Assembly: GCA_004194705.1 (NCBI GenBank)
Contig: SADC01000032.1
Span: 310,001 to 374,000 of the forward strand
Reading direction: 5' to 3'
Length of the DNA: 64,000 nucleotides
From: Ditylenchus dipsaci
Taxonomy: Eukaryota > Nematoda > Chromadorea > Rhabditida > Anguinidae
The position numbers and the translations under genes are program-made. The notes beneath the pieces were generated by a model. The model was not told the origin of the DNA. It searched no databases and saw only the letters and a list, made by a program, of their open reading frames with translations. Positions 20,405-30,673 of the stretch are shown here, in pieces (within the stretch, counting starts at the first letter, position 1; each line of letters opens with the position of its first letter).

Positions 20405-20590
20405 AAGCGTAACTGCAAATTCTGAGTCAGGATCTGCAGCGTCACTGCAAATCCTGACTCAGGATTTGTAGCGATCTGTTGCAGTGACGCTACAGATTCT
20501 GAGTCAGGATTTGCAGTGACGCTACAAACCCTGACTCTGGATCTGTAGCGTCACTGCAAATCCTGACTCAGGATTTGTAGCAACGCTGTT
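20405..20590. repeat. Tandem palindromes AATCCTGACTCAGGATT
   Basis: Six to seven copies of AATCCTGACTCAGGATTTG spaced by TAGCGTCACTGC, in alternating orientation. Mirror copy at 26690-26870. Confidence 0.75.
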
Positions 20591-20607
20591 ATTGGCAGTG
20601 TTTATAG

Positions 20608-21010
20608 TCGAGTTGACCCCTCAACTTTTTAGGGGTCAACTTTTCACAAAAGTGCTAAAATATTAATTTTTTGATGAGAAAGTGCCAAATCTGATATTTA
20701 TGACCCTCACTCAACTTTTTGAGCTCTACAAGATGGCTTTAACAAAAATTTGACATCTTGTCTCTACAAAATTTTGACAAAAGTTGACCCTAAGTTGACC
20801 CCAGTTGACCCCTCAACTTTTTTTACCCACTGATTTTTCTGCGTCAAATTTTTATAAATCACTCGGAAAAACTGCCTATATTTTCGTGTAGAGCTCAAAA
20901 AGTTGCCCTAGGGTCATAAACATCAAAATAAAGAAATACAACGATAAATATTGACATTTTTCGAATTTAAGAAAAAGTTGACCCTAAAAGTTGACCCCGA
21001 CTATAAACAG
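20608..21010. mobile_element. Foldback with AGTTGACCCC ends
   Basis: Starts TATAGTCGAGTTGACCCC and ends TTGACCCCGACTATA; several internal AAGTTGACCCC and GGGGTCAACTT copies. Mirror copy at 26265-26670. Confidence 0.7.
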
Positions 21011-21044
21011 GGCCATTGCAATAAGCTAGCGTTATTGCAATTTA

Positions 21045-21125
21045 AATAAAAATAGGCTGCACCCCATGGGGTCGAACCACGGTCGACTACAGCTCTCTTC
21101 CACTGGGCCAACTGGGTCGTTACAC
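21045..21125 (-). tRNA. tRNA-derived sequence, not a functional tRNA
   Basis: On the minus strand an A box (TGGCCCAGTGG) and a B box (GGTTCGACCCC) lie 21 nt apart, shorter than in a true tRNA, and no full acceptor stem pairs. Best read as a tRNA pseudogene or SINE head. Mirror copy at 26148-26227. Confidence 0.5.
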
Positions 21126-21496
21126 CTCGTTAATTCTCAATCTTATACCCAAAATTTAGTTAATTCGATGAAAAAAAATTAAGTGGCCCTCCTGGGTCAG
21201 GAGGACATTCTGGAAGGAGTCGCGTTGGATTCTCATGTAATCTCTACATATTTTTCATTACGTTTCGGCCACTTAGATCCAATGTTTTAATTCTGTGAAA
21301 ACCCTTGTTAGAGGGTCACCGAAAACTTCATTTCGGCTCTTTTACTGAGCTACCTGACCTATTTAACCTCAATGAAGTTTTTCAATACTCGGACAATAAA
21401 TGTCTCCGAATAGGTACTGGGGCAGAACATGGGACATTGAGGAGCTGGGCTAGGAGACATCACTGATCACGCAAAAATACAATAAAAGGCGGATAA
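21126..21496. other. 3' flank of the micro-exon gene
   Basis: Duplicated in the right arm (25790-26150). Includes a copied block with GAGGGTCACCGAAAACTTC and CATTTATTGTCCGAG-like mirror. No gene. Confidence 0.4.
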
Positions 21497-21502
21497 TTTA
21501 TT
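21497..21502 (-). terminator. Poly(A) signal of micro-exon gene
   Basis: AATAAA on the minus strand, 20 nt downstream of the stop codon. Confidence 0.55.
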
Positions 21503-21521
21503 CTAAACGAATTGAAAAACA

Positions 21522-24118
21522 TTAAACAAAACATGGAAACTGCTGGATTCTTCTGTTGAGTTCATAGCACTGTCTTGTAGACCAGCATCCAGAAACTCTC
21601 TTGATCTTCTGCCTAAATTTTCGATCATTAAGCGACACCAAAGGAAATGTAGAGAAATGCCTACTTATCCTCAGATCGTCTGCAGCACTAGTTACGCCAG
21701 CCAAAGCAACTGCCAGAATCGCCTTATTGAGCTGGAAGGCCAGTGCACCATTGTCCTTCTTACACTTCCTACACGCATTTAGAAGCTACAAACTTAGTGA
21801 GCTCACCGAAAGCGATCCCGCCTGTAAAATAGAGAAAATGGCGTGAAGACTACTTATGACTAAACAGTTACCTGCTAGGTTATCGATTAGGCGAAGAATC
21901 AAGCTGCTACCGAGCTGTTCAGACATCCGATTACAACCTGCATAAAGTGTGTAAAATAGAGCAGGTAGAAACAAAATGGTGAAAAAGAAAGGGTCACTAA
22001 CAGTGTTGTTACAGCGCCGGGATCGGCGCCGGCGCCAGCGCCGGCGCCGACCCTTGCCGAAAAAAGACCCCAGCGCCAGCGCCGAGCGCCTCCCTTGAAA
22101 AATTTGGCTCCGGCGCCAGGGCCGACCTCTTTTGAAAAAATGCCCCAGCGCCGGCGCTCATGGCAGCGCCGGCGCCGGCTTGATAATTTTGTTTTTGCTG
22201 TGAATTTCATGAAAAATTCCTATTTTTTTAAGAGTATGTTTTTACAGTGAGAATGATAATAATTATTTGTTATCATATCGATTAGCAGCATACCGTTTAT
22301 ATTTCCTCTATTAATTCCTCATGGTGAGTGAATGTTGAAAAACAGGGTGTTTTAAAAAATTCGAAGAATTTAAGATGGCTATACCTTTTTATCTAGAACG
22401 AGTTTCTGTTTCACCAATCCTTTTCTTTTAAGTGTACAATGTCAAAAGTATGATTTTTGCTTGGTCCATCTGTTGTTCCGGATTTTAGCCATCTAGGGCC
22501 ACCGACAGACCAGGACCAGAACCACAGAGGGACGAAGCGAAATTTTCGACATTATACACTAAATGAATTGCCGTCAAAAGAAAACGATTGGCAAAAACAG
22601 AAATTAGAAACTCGGTCCAGAAAACAAGTTATAGCCATTTCAAATTCTGCGGATTTCTTGAAGCACCCTGTATTTTCCCTATGCTGAGAAATAAGTCCAT
22701 ATGAGGTGCATTTATTAGAGAGTGGGAGTTCATGAAAAGAATGAGGTAATCCATATTAGTTTTGTGAAAAAAAAAGTTGTGTAAATTACTGTTTCAAGAA
22801 TAGCATATGATACCCTGGTTAAGTAAAAAATTAATAATAAACTAAAAATCAAAGAAAATAAATAAAATAAATAAAAGATTTTAAGAAATGAAAGAAATTG
22901 CAGCACAAAAATTCAGATAATTTACTTTAAAATTAAGAATAATTGATTCTCAATATTAGCCTGTTAAATTTTAAAACAGCGCTGGCGCTGTAGCCGTTCA
23001 AAAAACAGCGCCGGGGCCAGCGCCGGCGCCGACCAGAATTTTTCATTGCCCCAGCGCCGGCGCCGAGCGCCGACCCGGCGCTGTTTTTTCCCGGGGCAGC
23101 GCCGGCGCCGGCGATAGCGCCGGCGCCGGAACAACACTGGTCACTAACTATGTTATGCATAGGCGTCAACTACTGCATTTTTTGCTTGAAGGAGACTGCA
23201 GACTTGTCCTACTTGCAGAAAGGTAGCGTCGGTAGAGAACTGATCCACCTACATAGAAAAGCTTTCGAATTAGTAGAAGTGGAAAAACTGGTTTGAACGA
23301 GTTCATTACCTGCTACATCCTTAGCTGCCTCATCATTAAATCCTACTGCGAATAGATCTGTAAAGTAAGAGAAGTAAGAAGAAAGATGTCGAATGACACG
23401 ATTACCTGCTGCGATAATACCTGAACATTCCTGCTTCAGCTACTGCAAATAGATCTGTAAAGTAAGAGAAGTAGGAGGAAATGAGTCGAATATCACGATT
23501 ACCTGCTAGGCTACGGACAACAAGTAGACTACGCGTGACTGAAGCTCACATTTGACGGTACTTCATGCATCACAAGTAGAGAAAAGCTAGCAGTGTAAAG
23601 GGATCCATCCACGTGCTCTGTAAAAAGCAAAAATAGAGAATAAAAGCTATTCAAATAACAAGTTCACCTGCTAGGCTACCGACAACGAGTTAACTGCCTG
23701 ACATCTGACTGTCCTTGATGCAACTATATTTGTTCTCTGTGAAATAGAGCAATTGAAAAAAACTAGTCCAAATAAATTAGTTACCTGTTACGCCATGAAT
23801 AATGAGCAGACTGAGGTTTTGTTCAGTGCACTTATTTCAACTACGACGAATATGTCTATAATTCAGAAAAAGTAGAGATTAATAACTCTAAAAGAACTTC
23901 TAACCTGCTACGTTATGAATCAGGAGTTAACGTGCGCTTGCAATCTGAGTAACCTGCCATCTGAGAACGCATGATTTATTAAAATGGAATCGCCCTGTGG
24001 ATAAAGTAAATAGAGAGAGTGAAGAAAATTAACTCCGAGAAAATGATTACCTGCTACTTCATTGATAAGCTGGCAACTGAGCTTGCTTGATCTACCTACA
24101 TCGCAAGGCTTCTTAAAA
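21522..24118 (-). CDS. Unrecognised gene of tandem short exons
   Basis: Ten exons read on the minus strand: 24118-24051, 23994-23905, 23855-23785, 23736-23668, 23617-23503, 23454-23406, 23357-23310, 23248-about 23166, 21937-21872, 21821-21522. Except for the donor of the eighth, every boundary is AG|...|GT, donors mostly GCAG|GTAA. Introns are 48-61 bp; the eighth would be about 81 bp without the hAT insert. Several exons are multiples of 3 (90, 69, 48, 66) and phase 1; others (68, 71, 115, 49) miss by one or two bases. Readable pieces: LSCQLINEVA, DLFAVGFNDEAAKDVAG, SEQLGSSLILRLIDNLA, and the last exon LAFQLNKAILAVALAGVTSA ending QQFPCFV. Exons 6 and 7 are duplicates (DLFAVAEAG / DLFAVGFND). 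In-frame stops occur in exons 2, 4 and 5, so it may be degenerate, mis-assembled or alternatively spliced. No 5' end, signal peptide or family is recognised. Its organisation recalls micro-exon genes of parasitic flatworms; that is analogy, not homology. Confidence 0.55.
22001..23139. mobile_element. hAT-type element with GC-rich terminal arrays
   Basis: Ends CAGTGTTGTTACAGCGCC / GGCGCCGGAACAACACTG with the 8-bp direct repeat GTCACTAA at 21993-22000 and 23140-23147. About 180 bp at each end are arrays of GGCGCCGGCGCC; the interior (22200-22970) is AT-rich without transposase. It interrupts the intron between exons 8 and 9 of the micro-exon gene and is missing from the inverted copy. Confidence 0.85.
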
Positions 24119-24827
24119 CTGAGCAGGTGAACAAGATACAAATAGTACTTCAAGAATTAAAGAAAATGGTTAGTCGAACGTCGTCAAATAAAAAGCAGTC
24201 AACTGTTCGAACGACAATCTGTTACCATAAATAGTCAAGTAGTCGATTTTCGATAAAAAAGAATGCACAATACGATTACTTGCGACTACTTTTCTCGCTA
24301 AAATTGGACTGAAAAAACCTGTCATGGAAATAAGTCAAAAGCTCAGTCGTCGTTACTAGTCGTGTAGCAGTCTTGAAGTCGAAGGACTAGCTGTCACAGT
24401 AATTCAACAAGCAGTTAACTTGTAAGTGAAAATCCTTTCCCAGCACGACTACTTCATGAGGACATTTTCATAACTCACCACCCTATCTGGAGGCTTGGCC
24501 ATGCCGTGAACTTTTTATAATAGTCAGGGTAGTATATTTGACGATTACTTCAGCTATCAGCCTCAGCTGTATAAGTTCTAAAAATGTCCTGATGAAGTAG
24601 TAGTGCTTAGCGATGCTTTTTAACTAAAATTGGACTGTTTGTTTTTTCACGGTGGCAGATAGTCGTTCGATTATAAGACTGCTCCACGACTAGTAATACC
24701 GACAACCGAGCTTTGGACTAACTCTCATGACAAGTTTTTTCAAACAAGGCAACGAATATTCGCAAAAAAAGTAGTCACAAATAAACGTAGTGTGCAATTG
24801 CGAGCAGGTCATCAGTTTCTTCGCACT
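24119..24827. repeat. GACTAGTCG-rich spacer with degenerate inverted repeat
   Basis: Dispersed TAGTCG and CGACTA motifs. AGCACGACTACTTCATGAGG (24442) pairs imperfectly with ATGTCCTGATGAAGTAGTAG (24585). This would be the shared upstream region of the two divergent gene copies; no promoter motif is identifiable. Confidence 0.4.
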
Positions 24828-25071
24828 TACCGTATAACCTCTATTAAACGGGCACCCCTACAGTTAACGTTTTTCATATTTGCTTTTCTTTTTTAACCCC
24901 AATATTGTTTAATTTCGAAACAGACGACCACTCATTTTGTAGAGATTCACAAACTCTACAAAATAAGTGGTCGTCCGTTTCGGAAAATAAACAATATTGG
25001 AGTTAAAAAAGCAAAGCAAATATGAAAAACGTTAACTGTAGAGGTGCCCGTTTAATAGAGGTTATACGGTA
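24828..25071. mobile_element. 244-bp TA-type MITE at palindrome centre
   Basis: TACCGTATAACCTCTATTAA at left and its complement ending TATACGGTA at right; arms of more than 100 bp nearly perfect. The same TACCGTAT outer motif is seen at 51841, 55492 and 59144. Confidence 0.8.
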
Positions 25072-25097
25072 TTTGTCTCTCCTTTCTCTTAATTACA

Positions 25098-25740
25098 GAC
25101 ACATTCGACGTATGTGGATTAATTACACCAGATGGTATCCGCGGTCTGAATATTGTGATATGCTTGGACTATTGTTTTCTAAGTGCTTCATTTCACAGAA
25201 GTACCTAATGTAGTTGTGTTAAGCACCGTCAGATGTAGGCTTCTTTAAAAAGCTCAATTTTAAGATGCCTTGCGATGTAGGTAGATCAAGCAAGCTCAGT
25301 TGCCAGCTTATCAATGAAGTAGCAGGTAATCATTTCTCGGAGTTAATTTTCTTCACTCTCTCTATTTACTTTATCCACAGGGCAATTCCATTTTAATAAA
25401 TCATGCATTCTCGGATGGCAGGTTATTCAGATTGCAAGCGCCCGTTAACTCCTGAGTTATAACGTAGCAGTTAGAAGTTCTTTGGAGTAATTAGTCTATG
25501 CTTTCTCTGATTTACAGAGATATTCGTCGTAGGTCAAATAAGTGCCCTTTCCATTGCTAGCTTTTCTCTAATTGTGATGTATAAAGCACTGTCAAATGTG
25601 AGCTTCAGTCAGGCGTAGTCTACTCGTTGTCGGTAGCCTAGCAGGTGAACTTGTTGTTTGAATAGCTTTTATTCTCTATTTTTGCCTTTGCCCTTTCCAC
25701 TGCTAGCTTTTCTCTACTTTTGATATATGAAGTCTAGCAG
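25098..25740 (+). pseudogene. Inverted, truncated copy of the short-exon gene
   Basis: Plus-strand counterpart of the left gene. Exon-like units follow splice acceptors at about 25098 (TTAATTACAG), 25199, 25257, 25379 and 25515. 25268-25467 repeats left exons 1-2 almost unchanged, but exon 2 lost one G of its donor. The next unit joins an exon-5-like body to an exon-4-like end. After 25721 the sequence jumps into the left gene's last exon (25740 = 21540), so the equivalents of 21541-about 23555 are gone. Judged non-functional; the first unit is open for about 34 codons (DTFDVCGLITPDG). Confidence 0.5.
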
Positions 25741-26147
25741 TTTCCATGTTTTGTTTAATGTTTTTCAATTCGTTTAGAATAAATTATCCGCCTTTTATTG
25801 TATTTTTGCGTGATCAGTGATGTCTCCTAGCCCAGCTCCTCAATGTCCCCATGTTCTGCCCCAGTACCTATTCGGAGACATTTATTGTCCCGAGTATTGA
25901 AAAACTTCATTGAGGTTAAATAGGTCAGGTAGCTCAGTAAAAGAGCCGAAATGAAGTTTTCGGTGACCCTCTAACAAGGGTTTCACAGAATTAAAACATT
26001 GGATCTAAGTGGCCGAAACGTAATGAAAAATATGTAGAGATTACATGAGAATCCAACGCGACTCCTTCCAGAATGTCCTCCTGACCCAGGAGGGCCACTT
26101 AATTTTTTTCATCGAATTAACTAAATTTTGGGTATAAGATTGAGAAT

Positions 26148-26227
26148 TAACGAGGTGTAACGACCCAGTTGGCCCAGTGGAAGAGAGCTGTAGTCGACCG
26201 TGGTTCGACCCCATGGGGTGCAGCCTA
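26148..26227 (+). tRNA. tRNA-derived sequence (mirror copy)
   Basis: GTTGGCCCAGTGG (A box) and GTGGTTCGACCCC (B box), as in 21045-21125. Spacing too short for a working tRNA. Confidence 0.5.
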
Positions 26228-28051
26228 TTTTTATTTAAATTGCAATAACGCTAGCTTATTGCAATGGCCCTGTTTATAGTCGGGGTCAACTTTTAGGGTC
26301 AACTTTTTCTTAAATTCGAAAAATGTCAATATTTATCGTTGTATTTCTTTATTTTGATGTTATGACCCTAGGGCAACTTTTTGAGCTCTACACGAAAATA
26401 TAGGCAGTTTTTCCGAGTGATTTATAAAAATTTGACGCAGAAAAATCAGTGGGTAAAAAAAGTTGAGGGGTCAACTGGGGTCAACTTAGGGTCAACTTTT
26501 GTCAAAATTTTGTAGAGACAAGATGTCAAATTTTGTTAAAGCCATCTGTAGAGCTCAAAAAGTTGAGTGAGGGTCATAAATATCAGATTTGGCACTTTCT
26601 CATCAAAAAATTAATATTTTAGCACTTTTGTGAAAAGTTGACCCCTAAAAAGTTGAGGGGTCAACTCGACTATAACACTGCCATAACAGCGTTGCTACAA
26701 ATCCTGAGTCAGGATTTGCAGTGACGCTACAGATCCAGAGTCAGGGTTTGTAGCGTCACTGCAAATCCTGACTCAGAATCTGTAGCGTCACTGCAACAGA
26801 TCGCTACAAATCCTGAGTCAGGATTTGCAGTGACGCTGCAGATCCTGACTCAGAATTTGCAGTTACGCTTCAAAAACACGAGTTTTGGAAAAGTACTCTA
26901 AATTTGCTTTGTCAAGGGTGCAAATCCAGACTAGTTTCGAAATTACTCGAAATATGTGCCGTCGGCAATACGTATTCAGGCGATTAGAGCAAATCCCAAA
27001 AATCTGCAGTGTGCACGCTGCAAAATCATGATTTGTAGATTCACTCGAGATTGTTGCACGCTCACTGAAAATTGTTCATATCGGGAAAAACGTTTGAAAT
27101 CGTTAACACGCATTTGAGCCCTTTGGATTTGAGCCCCGCTTTTGAGCCCCTCGTATTTGAGCCCCGCATTTGAGCCCCCCGTATTTGAGCCCCCGCATTT
27201 GAGCTCCCGCATTCGAGCCCCGCATATGAGCCCCATAGCAAAAGCCGACATTTGAATCGGGACACGGACATTTCACCGCCGGGTCATTTCACTGCCTGTA
27301 TCTGTTCATTTTTTTAAGTCCGATTTGTATTTATTCATTTTTCTGTGTTTTTCTTTGAAAATCGATATTTACTTTAAATATAAAAATTTAGCAATCTGAT
27401 GGATGCTAATATAGAGCTCGTATATAATGAGTTAGCCCTTATCCCGGACCATGTGCCCCCAAAGGGTCAGCCCTTTTCCCGGACCATGTACCCACAAAGG
27501 GCTTCCTATTGAATTAGGTTGCCTGCCGAAGGCAGGCAGGTAGAAGGAGAAGAATCTGAAGAGAATGAAATTGACACTTATTGAATCTGTTGTTTGTTCT
27601 AGTGTTTCATTTAAACTGTTGAATGTTATCAATAAATTGCTTGCATATGTACCACTAGATTTGTTCTGTCGTTCTGTTAAAAATCAGATCCTGAAAAAAG
27701 CGTGAAACTCTAGGAACTTTTGATCACCTCGATCAGAACCTGAAGGGCGAGGGACTAATAAGCCCACCCAAAAAATTAAATGGGGCTCAAATGCGGGGCT
27801 CAAATGCGGGGGCTCAAATACGGGGGCTCAAATGCGGGGCTCAAATCAAAAGGGCTCAAATTCGTAGTAACCCCTGAAATCACTGTTGGCGGTGCGGATC
27901 CTGAGTACTTCCCTAACTGCTCTAAATCTGTAGTGCGTACGCTACAGATTTCGGTGTTCTTGGGGCTACTCATTTTGAAACACCGCAAAATAGTGCCTAC
28001 CCCCCCCCCTAAAGTCAGACAAAACTCAAATAGTTTATTTCAAGGCGTATT

Positions 28052-28302
28052 ATATGCATTTTATGATCAAGAGTCTTGCCCGGAATTATGTCTAAGGTAA
28101 GTGAGTGCGCGCATCTCCAACCAACCAAGCTCCTGCGCCGCTTCGGGGCGCAGGGAGCTTGGGGGCTTGGAGTTGAAATGCGCACACCCACATACCGTAT
28201 ACACAAATCACTCGAAAGTGACTCTGGATGCATGAAAATGCATGCATCCAATTCTATTATTTATGTTTTAGGCCCCAGTTAGCAAAACTATGTTCAAATA
28301 CA
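28052..28302 (-). repeat. Palindromic foldback core in right arm
   Basis: Mirror of 18970-19220: GGTAAGTGAGTGCGCGCATC, the GC-rich centre, then GCGCACACCCACATACCG and CTGGATGCATGAAAATGCAT. Confidence 0.8.
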
Positions 28303-28959
28303 TTTTTAGGTTCAGCAGAGGTGACCAAGTCAAAAAATGACCAAAAACCATAAGGAGACCGAGGCAAAAATGACCAAGAACCACAGAGAGGACCAAGGCA
28401 AACCAAACAATTTTTTCTGAGAAAAAGCCATCCCACACTCAAAAAAGTGTTTCCTAACCGTTTTAAGGCATAAAGGTCGCTTTGAAGCGCTTTAAACCGT
28501 GTTTTTGGATTTCCGGTAAAGTGAAGTTTAGCCCACTTTTTTTAGAAACAGCATAGCTCACCACATTTTTCAAAACTACCAGTTTGTCACAAAACAAGTG
28601 CCTAAAATTTAAATGACTAAAGTTTAAATGAAATTTTAAAAGACCTAGTAAACACCAGAATAATTTTTTAAGATGTTCTCTTAACATATATGCTAAAATA
28701 GCTAAGGCAATGTATATTTCCAAGAAACCAGCTTTGAAAAATAAAGCTAAAAAATGTTATAAGTTTAAATATTCGAACAAATATTCGATTGACAGGACGA
28801 AAAAGCACCAAAATATATTTTTAAAAGACATAATCGTTAATTTTGGAAGTCTTTGTGGCACCGCCACTTTTCGACTTTTATTCGACGCCAAATTTATCGC
28901 TGAGCAATGTGTTCTCAGGTGTCGTCTCGATTTATGCTAAAAATTTTGAGTTATGACAT

Positions 28960-29050
28960 TTTATAGTGAAGTAATTTTCTTCAACCACTAAAATAGACAT
29001 CCTTTGGCTAAAGTACGGTATAAGAACTCCTCCCGAAAACCGGTTTTTAC
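28960..29050. other. Spacer
   Basis: Short unassigned sequence between the palindrome border repeat and the next foldback. Confidence 0.3.
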
Positions 29051-29059
29051 CACTTTTTT

Positions 29060-29640
29060 TGTGTGTTTTAGCATCTTTAACGTACAGAAAACATGTTTTT
29101 AGATGGCGGAAAACCATTTCCAGAAAAAAATATTTTTTTGAAAATTTTGACTTTTTGCCTTGGGGTCCAAGGTAAGCCATCCTAAAAGGGTATCCAGATA
29201 CCTTAAAAAAAGTGTTCGAACAAAGTTCTGTTAACTGGGGCCTACCGCATAAAGAAACTCTGGTATGCATACATTTTTCATGCATCCAGAGTCACTTTTG
29301 AGTGATTTATGTCTCAAGTATGCGTGTGTGCGCATCTCAACCCCAAGCAACCAAGCCCCCTGCGCCCCCTAAGGGGTCGCAGGGAGCTTGGTTAGTTAGA
29401 GATGCGCCCAAAGACTTACCATAGACATAAATCCGAGCAAGACTCTTGATCATACATGTATAAAAGACTATTTTTGTCCAGCTCCAGTGACCAAAACGGG
29501 GTAGAATACCTTAATACACGGTGATTTACCTTGGTCCCCCAAGGCAAAAAGTCAAAATTTTCAAAAAATATTTTTTTTCGGAAATGGTCTTCCGCCACCT
29601 AAAAAAATGTTTTCTGTAACTTAAAGATGCTAAAACACAC
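29060..29640. mobile_element. Foldback element with palindromic core
   Basis: Arms 29060-29180 and 29530-29640 (TTTTGACTTTTTGCCTTGG vs CCAAGGCAAAAAGTCAAAAT; GATGGCGGAAAACCATTTCC). Core copy at 29217-29465 in between. Confidence 0.75.
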
Positions 29641-30673
29641 GAGAAAGGGGTTTAAACTGGTTTTTCTGTTTTATCTTGTTTTTTTAATGTTGTTTATTTT
29701 GCAGTTGTCTTATTCTACAAATATTTTATTGTAGTGGGTATTACATTGAATTAAGAGAGATTGGATCAAAAACACAATAAACAATAGTAGTTACCTTTGG
29801 CTTACACAATTTGGCAATTCACTGTCCATAAACAAATAAGATGAAAATCGAATTTTAGGGAGATCAAACATTTTCTTAAAATACTTCTAAACATTTTGTA
29901 TGGCCATAGTTGAAAGGAAAAGAAAGGAAATAGGCAAGATTATTTTAGTAAAATCGAATTAGTGGGAAAAGTCAATATCAGCAGGAAATTCGGTGACTAG
30001 ATTATTATAATAATAAAAACAAAGGATAGGTCAATATTTGCTATCTGAAAACTTTTTTGGGTCTTTTTTTAAATTCGTAATTACAGTCATAATTCTTAAT
30101 GGCGTTATTAATCGCTGAGTCCGATGCTATTTTTAGCCCAATTTATCAAGTCTTTTGTCAATTTTGATTCCTCTATCGAGTATAAAAAGATGCAAAAAAT
30201 TTTTTATCTTGTCGGTCGATTTTTCAGAAGAAGAGTTTCATATTTTTAATTTCTGCAAAAAATTGATGAAAAATACCTAATTTAATTAAATTTTAACCAA
30301 GAAAAAAGTTTTTCGCATAGTCAATAAAAATTAGTGCGGGCTCCGAACTCATTACATTTTAGGGTATTTTATCAAAAAATTCTTATAGAATATTCACAAT
30401 GGTACTTATTACTCTCTTAGTGCTGAAAATAAATAAATAAAATAAGATTTGGGGTCCTAAAATAGGGCACCAAAATAAGTAACGTATTTTTCTAACATAT
30501 AGGCGGTGTCTGATAGATGGGCCGGGTCTGGGTTAAAAACTAAGGGCATGACCGTCAAGTAGATAAAACACTGTAAATGTTATAAATAAGCACGTTTCGG
30601 AGCCCTGTAATAGTGCCAAAAAAAGTAGTGGTTTCAAGTAAAGTCATAGTAATCTATGGGTGTTAGTAGTGAA
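29641..30673. other. 3' flank of zinc-finger gene
   Basis: AT-rich, without repeats or ORFs I can assign. It presumably includes the zinc-finger gene's 3' UTR at its right end. Confidence 0.35.

Larger units (their letters stand above)
18402..21540. repeat. Left arm of 10.5-kb inverted repeat
   Basis: Matches 25740-28870 in inverse orientation almost base for base; paired positions sum to about 47272. Differences I checked are one-base indels. The outer boundary is AAAAGTGGCGGTGCC at 18402. The arm contains a core copy (18970-19220), a TTTGAGCCCC-array element, a GACTCAGG array, a foldback and a tRNA-like sequence, and reaches into the last exon of the micro-exon gene. Confidence 0.9.
25740..28870. 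repeat. Right arm of 10.5-kb inverted repeat
   Basis: Inverse of 18402-21540. Ends GGCACCGCCACTTTT at about 28870, after which the arms diverge. Sequence around the right border (28710-28960) is itself related to a repeat at 46920-47160. Confidence 0.9.

Noticed and set aside
20405..20590. CRISPR-like array of regular repeats
   Set aside because: Units are palindromic, alternate in orientation, have near-constant spacers and lie in animal DNA; no cas genes.
21899..22210. ORF with repeated GAGAGAD / RRWRWGLFS
   Set aside because: Runs through the GGCGCC array of the hAT element.
18402..28870. Palindrome as a pure assembly artefact
   Set aside because: Spacer and both flanks differ, the right copy has its own deletions and the left its own insertion; but it still needs read-level proof.
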